Positions 1 through 5,763 of a stretch of 13,585 bases of DNA are shown piece by piece. The DNA is from DATKMS01 sp041497995 (lineage in GTDB: Bacteria; Desulfobacterota; Binatia; HRBIN30), in contig JBGQHM010000162.1 of NCBI GenBank assembly GCA_041497995.1, positions 1 to 13,585 of the forward strand, read 5' to 3'. Numbering within the stretch: the stretch's first letter is position 1; each line of letters opens with the position of its first letter. The notes under the pieces are model-generated. The model was not told the origin of the DNA. It saw only the letters and a list, made by a program, of their open reading frames with translations, and searched no databases. The translations under genes were made by a program, and so were the position numbers.

Positions 1-1
1 A

Positions 2-175
2 CGCGCCGATTTGTTTCGCTCACCGGCGGGTATGGCGTACTTGCGCACTCAGCAAGGGACTGCTTCGGACGATGTTCGCAGAGCCTGTGCAGCCAAGCTG
101 GCGGAATACGCGGTGACGACGCCGGCTAACACCGCGTCGCAGCCGACGCCAAGAGAAGGCGCGGCTGAACGCTGA
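2..175 (+). CDS. C-terminal fragment of an unidentified cassette gene
   Basis: Partial gene entering from the left edge, so the start is not visible. Of the three plus-strand frames, this one reads most like protein: about 57 residues with an amphipathic helical stretch (SDDVRRACAAKLAEYA) near residues 26-41, ending in TGA at 173-175. The stop lies inside the attC at 124-185, so the last 17 or so residues are encoded by the recombination site itself, which is often seen in integron cassettes. A competing frame ends at the TAA within the R'' box (127-129) and cannot be excluded. I do not recognise a family. Confidence 0.4.
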   Translation, partial: RADLFRSPAGMAYLRTQQGTASDDVRRACAAKLAEYAVTTPANTASQPTPREGAAER

Positions 176-185
176 GCCGTTAGAC
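124..185 (+). repeat. integron attC site 1 (62 bp)
   Basis: R''-type box GGCTAAC at 124-130 and R'-type box GTTAGAC at 179-185 flank an imperfect palindrome. The left arm GCGTCGCAGCCGACGCC (134-150) faces GGCGCGGCTGAACGC (158-172), with one unpaired G in the left arm, as expected for the folded bottom strand recognised by integron integrases. The arms closely resemble the aadA-cassette attC. The crossover point would be between G179 and T180, separating cassettes A and B. Confidence 0.9.
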
Positions 186-202
186 ACCACGCCGAGGACG
201 GA

Positions 203-845
203 ATGATGAAGAGAGACGGGGCAGGCGAGCTTGAGGACATAGGTCGGCGTCCGTTCCAGATCAGTCAGCCCGTCAAGATCGGGGTCGCAACCGGAATCGT
301 CGCCAGCGGTCTATTTTGTCTACTTCATCGACCCCATAATGGGATTCCTGGGGAGGGCCCTGATTCATGCCGCGGGTTTCGCCCACGCATCATACCTCGA
401 TCGCCTCTATTCTGAGATAGCCGTCGGGGATCCGAACTACTCCTACGCAATTCTTTCGATGATGGAGATGGGCGTTCTCGGTGTGATTTGCGGCTACGAA
501 GTCGCAAGATTTGTGTGGCGGCTCATGCCACGCTCTGTTCAGTTGACGCCGCACCGGGTCGAGACTCGTATGAGAATAGCTTCAGTTGCCCTGCTCCTGA
601 TCGCTGTGCCGTGGGTGTTGTTGAGCGTTGTTGATGGCTACATACGCCTGAAGACTTCTTCGTCGTTCCACCAACACCTGGCGATTCTCACTCCGTACAC
701 CCCACAAAAGGACATTAGGCTCCTTCGCTCGCGGTACGCGGCAATGCGGACCAGGGCAGACTACGAGGCACTTATGAACGACATGGCGAAGCTCGCGGAG
801 TCGAATCACATCACACTTCCTCAGAACAAGCTCTATCCGTTTTGA
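203..845 (+). pseudogene. cassette-encoded membrane protein with an apparent frameshift
   Basis: Cassette B. The likely start is ATG 203 (or 206), preceded by GAGGACGGA and 18 bases after the attC. This frame reads about 35 residues into a hydrophobic stretch (VKIGVATGIVAS) and then degenerates. A second frame picks up at about 309-312 with YFVYFIDPIMGFLGRALIH and runs open to TGA 843-845. Skipping one base between about 299 and 312 gives one continuous protein of about 213 residues. It has a first hydrophobic segment across the junction, a second near MGVLGVICGYEVARFVW, and a third near RIASVALLLIAVPWVLL, so it is probably an inner-membrane protein. The alternative is a 168-residue protein starting at ATG 339, but that ATG has no ribosome binding site and lies inside the hydrophobic segment. 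The frameshift may be real decay or a sequencing indel. No family recognised; the protein ends six bases before the next attC. Confidence 0.6.
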
Positions 846-851
846 GTGGGT

Positions 852-915
852 GTCTAACAACGCCGATGGAGACCGACGCCGAAGGAAGGCGCGGCTCATC
901 GCCAGAACGTTCGGC
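852..915 (+). repeat. integron attC site 2 (64 bp)
   Basis: R'' box GTCTAAC at 852-858 and R' box GTTCGGC at 909-915 (one departure from GTTRRRY). The left arm GCCGATGGAGACCGACGCC faces GGCGCGGCTCATCGCC, again with one unpaired G in the left arm. It separates cassette B from cassette C. Confidence 0.88.
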
Positions 916-941
916 TGCTTCGAAGCAGGGAGGGGTGACAC

Positions 942-1379
942 ATGGCTTGGCAGATCAAGTGCACTCGCAGGGGTTGCACCGACCAGACCTGGGCCGGCAA
1001 CATCGTTGACTTGATCGACAACCATCGGGACGGCGACGGCTGGTTCCGTTGTAAGTGCGGTCACCAAGGCTACATCGAGAAGTCCTTTGCTCTTCAGGAG
1101 CCCGGAGAGGTGTGGGAACCCTTCCTGAAGGGTATCATTCCGCTCGGTGATGCCGGCGAGACCTACCAGCCCTTCGTGTTCCTTGTCGGCAGTACGCCTG
1201 CTGGCCAGGCGGATGCCGTCTGGTTCTCTTACTACAAGGACCTGAGACCTTCTGGCGGTCGCCTGAAGCTCGGCTACGGCCCTGGCGGACCTCCCGTTCT
1301 CGGTACCGAACGTGTCGCTACTCTCGTCAAGCAACTCGCCGCTCTCGGGTTGCTCTCGGCCAAAGATTTGCGGGCGTAA
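942..1379 (+). CDS. orphan cassette protein with a zinc-ribbon-like N-terminus
   Basis: Complete 145-residue gene, 26 bases after attC 2, with a strong ribosome binding site (GGGAGGGG, about 929-936) before ATG 942. Cys7-X4-Cys12 and Cys37-X-Cys39-Gly-His41 suggest a small metal-binding (zinc-ribbon-like) fold in the first 45 residues. The middle is rich in aromatic and acidic residues (GEVWEPFLKGIIPLGD), and a short leucine-rich helix lies near the C-terminus. There is no signal peptide or membrane segment, so it is probably cytoplasmic. I do not recognise a family and assign no function. Orphan proteins of this size are typical integron cassette cargo. Only a degenerate attC candidate follows it. 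Confidence 0.85.
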   Translation: MAWQIKCTRRGCTDQTWAGNIVDLIDNHRDGDGWFRCKCGHQGYIEKSFALQEPGEVWEPFLKGIIPLGDAGETYQPFVFLVGSTPAGQADAVWFSYYKDLRPSGGRLKLGYGPGGPPVLGTERVATLVKQLAALGLLSAKDLRA

Positions 1380-1389
1380 TGTGTGCCGT

Positions 1390-1503
1390 TCACAACACGC
1401 GGGCCGGTGTGCAGGTGCGCCCGCCACGTGGCGGATCATCTCAGCGTAGCCCTCCAGCCGCGCAGGCCGGGACGCACGCGGCATTCGACGGCGAGAGTTG
1501 ACG
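1390..1503 (+). repeat. possible degenerate attC site (about 114 bp)
   Basis: A cassette boundary is expected here. TCACAAC (1390-1396, within GCCGTTCACAAC) can serve as a poor R'' box, and GTTGACG (1497-1503, within GTTGACGGC) as a poor R' box. The arms show patchy complementarity (TGCAGGTGCGCCCG against CGGGACGCACGCGGCA). A perfect hairpin, CCGCCACGTGGCGG, lies at about 1421-1434. The match is much weaker than at the other sites. The alternative is that C and D form one multigene cassette. Confidence 0.3.
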
Positions 1504-1549
1504 GCCTCATCGGGGACTGGCAAGTAGTGCCATGCCTACGGGTGGCCCC

Positions 1550-1985
1550 ATGCCCTCCCGGGATTTTCTCTCACCGGTGACCTGCCGGAAGGCGTACACC
1601 GGGCGACTCTCGCGCAAGTGGTCGAACGCTTCGGTGGTGGAACCGTTCAACGTCTGGCGGTCGCCAATCGTCTGGAGCACATCTACCATACGGCTCACTC
1701 GACCGGCGGTTCGTTGTCTATGGCTCCTTTGTCACGCAGAAGCGCCAGCCGAACGATGTTGATGTCTTCCTCATCATGGAGGACAGCTTCGATCTGGCCC
1801 AGGTCACCGGGGAAGCGAGGCTTCTCTTCGATCATCTGGCCGCTCAGACTCACTTTGGTGCCAGCGTCTTCTGGGTGCGGCGGCTGGGTTGTTTCGGCGG
1901 CGAGCAGGCCGCTATTGAGCACTGGCAGATGAAGCGCGATCGTGGCAAGAGAGGAATAGTCGAGATTGTCGAGGACGCCCTATGA
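1550..1985 (+). pseudogene. DUF6932-like nucleotidyltransferase (MNT fold), two apparent frameshifts
   Basis: The protein can be rebuilt from three frames. ATG CCC at 1550 opens it. From about 1558 the frame giving PGFSLTGDLPEGVHRATL continues through VVERFGGGTVQRLAVANRL to about 1709. From about 1710 another frame gives FVVYGSFVTQKRQPNDVDVF and runs to TGA 1983-1985. Each junction fits loss of one base: one C in the CCCTCCC run near 1553-1559, and one base near 1704-1710. GS-X9-DVD is the hallmark of minimal nucleotidyltransferases, and the N-terminus (MPLPGF...LPEGVH once repaired) matches the DUF6932 style. The rebuilt length is about 145 residues. Family members are cytoplasmic and their substrates are mostly unknown. 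The stop overlaps the next start (ATGA, 1982-1985), implying translational coupling and possibly a two-gene module. As sequenced, no single frame makes the whole protein. Confidence 0.65.
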
Positions 1986-2203
1986 TCGCCAACGACGAAG
2001 AACTAGAAGTCATGTTGGACCGCATTGTTCATTTTCAGCATCAGGTCGCCCACCTGCGCAGGGTCGAAACCAATCCTGTCAATTTTCACGCCTCCGTATC
2101 CGGTTTTCTGGCTGAGGTCGATCGTATGCAACTCGAGGTGCGCGAGTATCTCAGTATTCATCCCGGCGAGCAGCTCGCACCCCACGACGCCCGCCATAGC
2201 TGA
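1982..2203 (+). CDS. small helical partner of the DUF6932-like protein
   Basis: 73 residues, ATG 1982 to TGA 2201-2203, overlapping the previous gene by four bases. The protein is charged and almost entirely helical, with heptad-like spacing (LEVMLDRIVHFQHQVAHL, then FLAEVDRMQLEVREYL). It has no membrane segment or signal peptide. I know similar short proteins (ELE...RRVETNP...SGFLAEIDRM..EVREYL) as widespread genes often paired with toxin-like or DNA-binding partners, but not with a proven function. Coupling to an MNT-fold protein makes an antitoxin or regulatory partner a reasonable guess only. The stop codon lies within the R'' box of the next attC, so the gene fills its cassette to the end. 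Confidence 0.75.
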   Translation: MIANDEELEVMLDRIVHFQHQVAHLRRVETNPVNFHASVSGFLAEVDRMQLEVREYLSIHPGEQLAPHDARHS

Positions 2204-2338
2204 CCCGGGGCAGTGGCGACGTCTGCGCGCGCGCGATCCCGAGGATCAAGGCGATGGAGCCGACGCGAAAAGAACGCGCGGCTCATCGTCGCGACGTTGG
2301 ACCGTCGGGTGTGATCCGGCCATGCTCGATCGTTAGGC
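2198..2338 (+). repeat. integron attC site 4, long form (141 bp)
   Basis: R'' AGCTGAC at 2198-2204 pairs with R' GTTAGGC at 2332-2338. Complementarity runs along the whole length. GCTGACCCGGGGCAGTGGC faces the complement of GCCATGCTCGATCGTTAGGC. CCCGAGGATCAA faces TTGGACCGTCGGG. CGATGGAGCCGACGCG faces CGCGCGGCTCATCG, with the same unpaired G as in the short sites. The inner part resembles the other attCs; the outer extension makes it comparable in length to Vibrio cholerae repeats. It separates cassettes D and E. Confidence 0.8.
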
Positions 2339-2369
2339 CGCATACCCGGCGTTTAAGAAGGAGGCTATC

Positions 2370-3989
2370 GTGCTCCGGATGCCCGGCTTCATCATTGTCG
2401 CGATTCTGACGCCCGCCCTTGCGGCGCACGAGCACACCCATCCGCCGGCTCTAAAGCTTGGTACGATTCGCTTCGCCACCTCATGTAGCGCAGCCGCTCA
2501 ACCCAGTTTCACTCGAGCGGTGGCGCTTCTGCACTCGTTCGCATTTCCCCAGGCGGTTGACGGATTCAACGCCGCACTGAAGACTGATCCGAAATGCGCG
2601 ATCGCATACTGGGGCCTGGCATTGAGCGCATGGGGCAACCCGTTCGCCGCTGGAATCAAGCCGGACGCACAGCTGGAGCGGGGGCTCGACGCCACCCGGC
2701 TGGGGAGAGCGATTGACGCGACGACGGATCGCGAGCGCGAATACATCGTGGCTGCGTCTCAGCTATTCGACAACTTCCACACTATCGATCAGCGGACGCG
2801 CGTGTTGGCGTATCGCGATGCGATGGCCCGACTGTCGGCGCGCTTTCCTGACGACAGCGAGGCGTCGATCTTCTACGCGCTCGCGCTGGCGTTTTCCGCG
2901 GACCCGGTCGACAAGACATATGCGAACCAGCTGAGAGCGGGGGCGATTCTCGAGAAGCTCGAGGCGAGTCAGCCCGACCATCCAGGGCTCGCGCACTACA
3001 TTATTCATAGTTACGACGTTCCAGCGCTCGCTCCTCGAGCGCTGGACGCCGCGCGCCGCTATGCGAAGATTGCACCGTCGGAGCCGCACGCGCTGCACAT
3101 GCCATCGCACACGTTCACCCGGGTGGGCGACTGGCAGGCATCGATCAACGCGAACATCGCGTCGGCTGCAGCCGCCCGGCGCGAGGGGTCCAGCGCGGAG
3201 GAGCTGCACGCGAGTGATTACCTCATGTATGCGTACCTCCAGACCGGACAGGATAGAGCAGCGCAACGGTTGCTCGGGGCGTTGCCGGCCATTGCCGCTC
3301 ATTTCGATCCAACCAGTCTCGGATCGGGTGCACCTCCGGCGGCCGGTTACTTCGCCATCGCCGCGTTGCCGGCGCGCTACGCGCTCGAGCGTGGTGACTG
3401 GAAGGAGGCAGCGAGACTCGGGGTTCATCACACGCCGTTTCCCTACACCGACGCGATTACCTATTTTGCGCGCGCCATGGGCGGGGCGCGGATCGGAGAC
3501 ACCGCGGTCTCGAAATCGGCCGTTGCGGCACTCCTGCAGATTCGCGATCGCCTGACGCAACAGAACGAAACCTACTGGAGCGAACAGGTCGAGATCCAAC
3601 GACGGATCGCGTCGGCGTGGGTCGCGTTGGCGGAAGGTCGCAGCGACGCTGCGCTGCTGGAGATGCGCGAGGCGGCCGATCGGGAAGATGCGACCGAGAA
3701 GAACGCCATCACGCCAGGGCCGATTGCACCTGCGCGAGAACTGCTTGGCGAATTGCTACTGGAGCTGCACGAGCCAGCTCAGGCCGCACGTGAATTCACC
3801 AAAACGCTCAGGAGCGAGCCGAACCGGCTCCGCGCGCTGGCAGGATCCGCAAGGGCCGCCGCCGCAGCCGGCGACCGGGCTGCGGCGCAACAGTACTATA
3901 GCCAACTGGTGAAGGTCTGCGCACGTGCCGATCGGCCAGGACGGCCGGATCTGGTCGATGCGCGAAGGATGACAGCGCGCTCCCGATGA
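2370..3989 (+). CDS. exported tetratricopeptide-repeat protein (cassette E)
   Basis: 539 residues from GTG 2370, chosen because an ideal AAGGAGG (2358-2364) sits five bases upstream; the in-frame ATG 2379 is too far away. Residues 1-19 form a signal peptide ending ALAA before a His-rich HEHTH, so the protein is probably periplasmic or secreted. The rest is helical TPR-type sequence with blocks I know from a soil-bacterial TPR family: CAIAYWGLALSAWGNP (from about 76), GLAHYIIHSYDVP (about 206), PHALHMPSHTFTRVGDW (about 239), EELHASDYLMYAYLQTG (about 277), and a C-terminal TPR pair near residues 460-510. TPRs mediate protein-protein contacts; the partner is unknown, and the conserved His residues in the middle blocks may mean something more specific. 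It lies alone between two attCs, in a roughly 1.75 kb cassette, large for cargo. The reading frame is intact. Confidence 0.9.
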   Translation: MLRMPGFIIVAILTPALAAHEHTHPPALKLGTIRFATSCSAAAQPSFTRAVALLHSFAFPQAVDGFNAALKTDPKCAIAYWGLALSAWGNPFAAGIKPDAQLERGLDATRLGRAIDATTDREREYIVAASQLFDNFHTIDQRTRVLAYRDAMARLSARFPDDSEASIFYALALAFSADPVDKTYANQLRAGAILEKLEASQPDHPGLAHYIIHSYDVPALAPRALDAARRYAKIAPSEPHALHMPSHTFTRVGDWQASINANIASAAAARREGSSAEELHASDYLMYAYLQTGQDRAAQRLLGALPAIAAHFDPTSLGSGAPPAAGYFAIAALPARYALERGDWKEAARLGVHHTPFPYTDAITYFARAMGGARIGDTAVSKSAVAALLQIRDRLTQQNETYWSEQVEIQRRIASAWVALAEGRSDAALLEMREAADREDATEKNAITPGPIAPARELLGELLLELHEPAQAAREFTKTLRSEPNRLRALAGSARAAAAAGDRAAAQQYYSQLVKVCARADRPGRPDLVDARRMTARSR

Positions 3990-4020
3990 TGTAGGCATCG
4001 GACAGCTCTTTCTACGGGCG

Positions 4021-4083
4021 GTCCAACCCGCCGCTGGAGCCGACCGCTGAAGAACTCGGCGGCTCAGCGGCAGACCGTTAGCC
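4021..4083 (+). repeat. integron attC site 5 (63 bp)
   Basis: R'' GTCCAAC at 4021-4027 and R' GTTAGCC at 4077-4083, both good consensus matches. The left arm GCCGCTGGAGCCG faces CGGCTCAGCGGC, perfect apart from one unpaired G in the left arm. This is the cleanest attC in the window. It separates the TPR cassette from the toxin-antitoxin cassette. Confidence 0.93.
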
Positions 4084-4127
4084 AGGCCGAGGGGCTGCGT
4101 GCTAGAGAAATACAGGAGGAAGCCAGC

Positions 4128-4352
4128 ATGGCCGTTCGCGAGCCTCTGATCACGACGTCGCCGGGGCGTTTGAGTGGAACTCCTGTGTTCGCTGGGACCC
4201 GGGTCCCCGTACAAACGCTCATCGACTACCTTGAAGCCGGCGATTCCCTAGACGCTTTCTTGGACGACTTCCCCAGCGTCTCTCGGGAGCATGCGATTGC
4301 TGTGCTGGAAGTCGCGAAGTCCGCACTCCTAGCCGAAGCAGTTGCCGCCTGA
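4128..4352 (+). CDS. DUF433 family antitoxin-like protein
   Basis: 74 residues, with a strong AGGAGG ribosome binding site (about 4113-4118) before ATG 4128. The block RLSGTPVFAGTRVPVQTLID followed by YLEAGDSLDAFLDDFPSV and a C-terminal helix (EHAIAVLEVAKSALL) is typical of full-length DUF433 proteins. These are small HTH-like proteins usually encoded just upstream of a DUF5615 PIN-like partner, as here (18-base gap). By analogy with VapB it should neutralise the partner and may bind its own promoter. The pair forms cassette F, between attC 5 and attC 6. The family call is firm; the antitoxin role is inferred from family and context. Confidence 0.88.
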   Translation: MAVREPLITTSPGRLSGTPVFAGTRVPVQTLIDYLEAGDSLDAFLDDFPSVSREHAIAVLEVAKSALLAEAVAA

Positions 4353-4370
4353 CTCCGAGCGGCCACCTGG

Positions 4371-4685
4371 ATGCGAGTGCTCCTCGATGCGTGCGTCCCG
4401 AAGGGTCTGCGCAGGAGCCTGTCGGGCCACGAGGTTCGGACCGCTCCCGAAATGGGCTGGGGCGATCTCGACAACGGTGACCTGCTCGACGCCATGAAGG
4501 GTCTCTTCGACGCATTGGTCACGGTCGACCGGCGGCTTCCACAACAGCAGCACATCAAGGACCGGTCCTTGGGAGTTGTGGTGCTCCGCGCAAAGTCGAA
4601 TCGCCTCTCGGATCTTCTCCCTTTGGTTCCGGAGCTTCTCGCAGCGCTCTCGACCCTCGACGCTGGTGCAGTCACCGAGGTTTAG
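4371..4685 (+). CDS. DUF5615 family PIN-like protein, probable toxin partner
   Basis: 104 residues. It begins with the family hallmark MRVLLDACVP (Asp6), then HEVRTAPEMGWGDLDNGDLL (Asp37 where many homologues have Glu), DALVTVDRRLPQQQ (Asp53) and VVVLRAKSNRLSDLLPLVP. Asp6, Asp37 and Asp53 are candidates for the acidic metal-binding cluster of PIN/Mut7-C-like nucleases. The length matches the family and the frame is intact. Together with the DUF433 gene upstream it resembles a VapBC-type toxin-antitoxin pair, a common cargo thought to stabilise cassette arrays. Nuclease activity is inferred, not shown. The TAG stop (4683-4685) abuts attC 6. Confidence 0.88.
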   Translation: MRVLLDACVPKGLRRSLSGHEVRTAPEMGWGDLDNGDLLDAMKGLFDALVTVDRRLPQQQHIKDRSLGVVVLRAKSNRLSDLLPLVPELLAALSTLDAGAVTEV

Positions 4686-4744
4686 TTCAACAACCGGTTG
4701 CAGAGCACGGCGCAAAGCACCGCCGCTGAACCGAAGCGTTGGTG
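4685..4744 (+). repeat. integron attC site 6 (60 bp), last of the array
   Basis: R'' GTTCAAC at 4685-4691 overlaps the stop of the preceding gene. R' GTTGGTG at 4738-4744 departs from GTTRRRY at two positions. The left arm CGGTTGCAGAGCACGGCG faces CGCCGCTGAACCG, with an unpaired G in CGGTTGCAG against CTGAACCG. I see no further attC to the right, so this marks the distal end of the array. Confidence 0.78.
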
Positions 4745-4772
4745 TCCGACTCCCATCCAGCGAGCGCGCTCG

Positions 4773-4800
4773 GAAGCGTCGTCGTGCCGACGATTGCTTC
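4773..4800. terminator. hairpin in the convergent gap, possible operon-end structure
   Basis: GAAGC-G-TCGTCG, loop TGC, CGACGA-TT-GCTTC: two short perfect stems joined by a small internal bulge. It lies about 130 bases beyond the dapB stop codon, where transcription of the minus-strand operon should end. No clear T-run follows on either strand, so terminator function is uncertain. Confidence 0.3.
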
Positions 4801-4864
4801 GCGGTCCCTGGTCACGCGTGCTGCTGTCGCTGTACGCGGCGGTCGGCCCATTCAAGATTCCGAT

Positions 4865-4887
4865 TCGCGACAAGCTTCGCGGTTTTT
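4865..4887 (+). terminator. putative rho-independent terminator at the end of the cassette array
   Basis: CGCGA (4866-4870), loop CAAGCT, TCGCG (4877-4881), plus a possible T-G pair at the base, followed by TTTTT (4883-4887). The stem is short, but the T-run lies on the plus strand, so it would stop rightward transcripts from the cassettes before they run antisense into dapB. Confidence 0.45.
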
Positions 4888-4932
4888 GCAGCGGGCTCGG
4901 CGTGTGAGGTGTGCGGGCTGTCGCTCCGCCGG

Positions 4933-5736
4933 TCAGCGCCAGCCGAGGACGTCGGCCATGCCGTAGCGGCCGACCGGTTGTTGCACGAGCCACAGGGCGG
5001 CGCGGATCGCGCCGCGCGCCAGGCAGTCGCGGCTCTGAGCGCGATGCGTCAGCTCGATGCGCTCGCCCATGCCGGCGAAGATGACAGTGTGATCGCCGAC
5101 GATGTCGCCGCCGCGTAGAGCCATGACGCCGATCTCGCGCTGCTGGCGTCGGCCGACAACGCCCTCGCGTCCATAGACGGCATCGGCAGCCAGCGTGCGC
5201 TTGGTAGCGTCCGCGACCGTTCTGGCGAGGGCCAGAGCCGTGCCGCTCGGTGCGTCGACCTTCATGTGGTGGTGGATCTCGACAATCTCAGGATCAAAGT
5301 CGGCGCCGAGTGCGAGCGCTGCCTCACGCGCCAGCCGTTGGAGCACGGCGATGCCTACGCTCATGTTCGGTGCGATCACGCAGCGAGTCTGTGGTGCCAG
5401 GCGGTCGACCTCCGCTTGCTGCTGGGCGGAGAAACCGGTCGATCCGATGACGATCGGGCTCTGCTTTTGCACCGCGGTGCGGAGATGATCCACTGCGGCG
5501 GCCGCGTTGGTGAAGTCGAGCGCGACGGCGTCGGGCGTCGCCAGAGCGGCGAAGTCTTCCGTGATGGGCACGCCGAGCGCTCCGACGCCAGCCAGTTCAC
5601 CAGCGTCTTTCCCCAGCGTTGCGTTGCCCGACGCTTCGACGGCACCGGCGAGCGTTGTGGCCTCGTTCTGCGCCACCAATGTCACGAGTGTGCGGCCCAT
5701 CCGGCCGGCAGCACCACAGACGACTATGCGCGTCAT
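4933..5736 (-). CDS. dapB: 4-hydroxy-tetrahydrodipicolinate reductase
   Basis: 267 residues, full length. DapB reduces 4-hydroxy-tetrahydrodipicolinate to tetrahydrodipicolinate with NAD(P)H in the cytoplasm, the second committed step toward diaminopimelate and lysine. The N-terminal nucleotide-binding glycine motif GAAGRMG is at residues 8-14. The family signature EIHHHMKVDAPSGTA (153-167) supplies His155 and Lys159, which match E. coli His159 and Lys163. The start at 5736 is preceded by GGAG on the minus strand. It is the last gene of the operon, 27 bases after dapA, and converges on the integron array. Nothing appears truncated. The C-terminal Rossmann-returning segment ends with GMADVLGWR. 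Confidence 0.97.
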   Translation of the reverse strand: MTRIVVCGAAGRMGRTLVTLVAQNEATTLAGAVEASGNATLGKDAGELAGVGALGVPITEDFAALATPDAVALDFTNAAAAVDHLRTAVQKQSPIVIGSTGFSAQQQAEVDRLAPQTRCVIAPNMSVGIAVLQRLAREAALALGADFDPEIVEIHHHMKVDAPSGTALALARTVADATKRTLAADAVYGREGVVGRRQQREIGVMALRGGDIVGDHTVIFAGMGERIELTHRAQSRDCLARGAIRAALWLVQQPVGRYGMADVLGWR

Positions 5737-5763
5737 CGTATCGTCTCCACGAGGGATCGGAGC

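Noticed and set aside
582..1523. Long minus-strand open frame (313 codons) across cassettes B and C
   Set aside because: It runs antisense over an attC and two better-supported genes, has an Arg-rich composition, and contains no recognisable motif; long spurious frames are common in GC-rich DNA.
2763..3599. Minus-strand open frame (278 codons) inside the TPR gene
   Set aside because: It is antisense to conserved TPR blocks and has no motif or ribosome binding site of note.
1..4744. Reading the repeated palindromes as a CRISPR array or REP elements
   Set aside because: Spacing is irregular with whole genes between the copies, the copies differ outside the core, and the GTTRRRY boxes identify them as attC sites.
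4745..4932. A seventh attC or a short gene between the array and dapB
   Set aside because: There is no paired core box, and the open frames here overlap hairpins and carry no protein-like signal.
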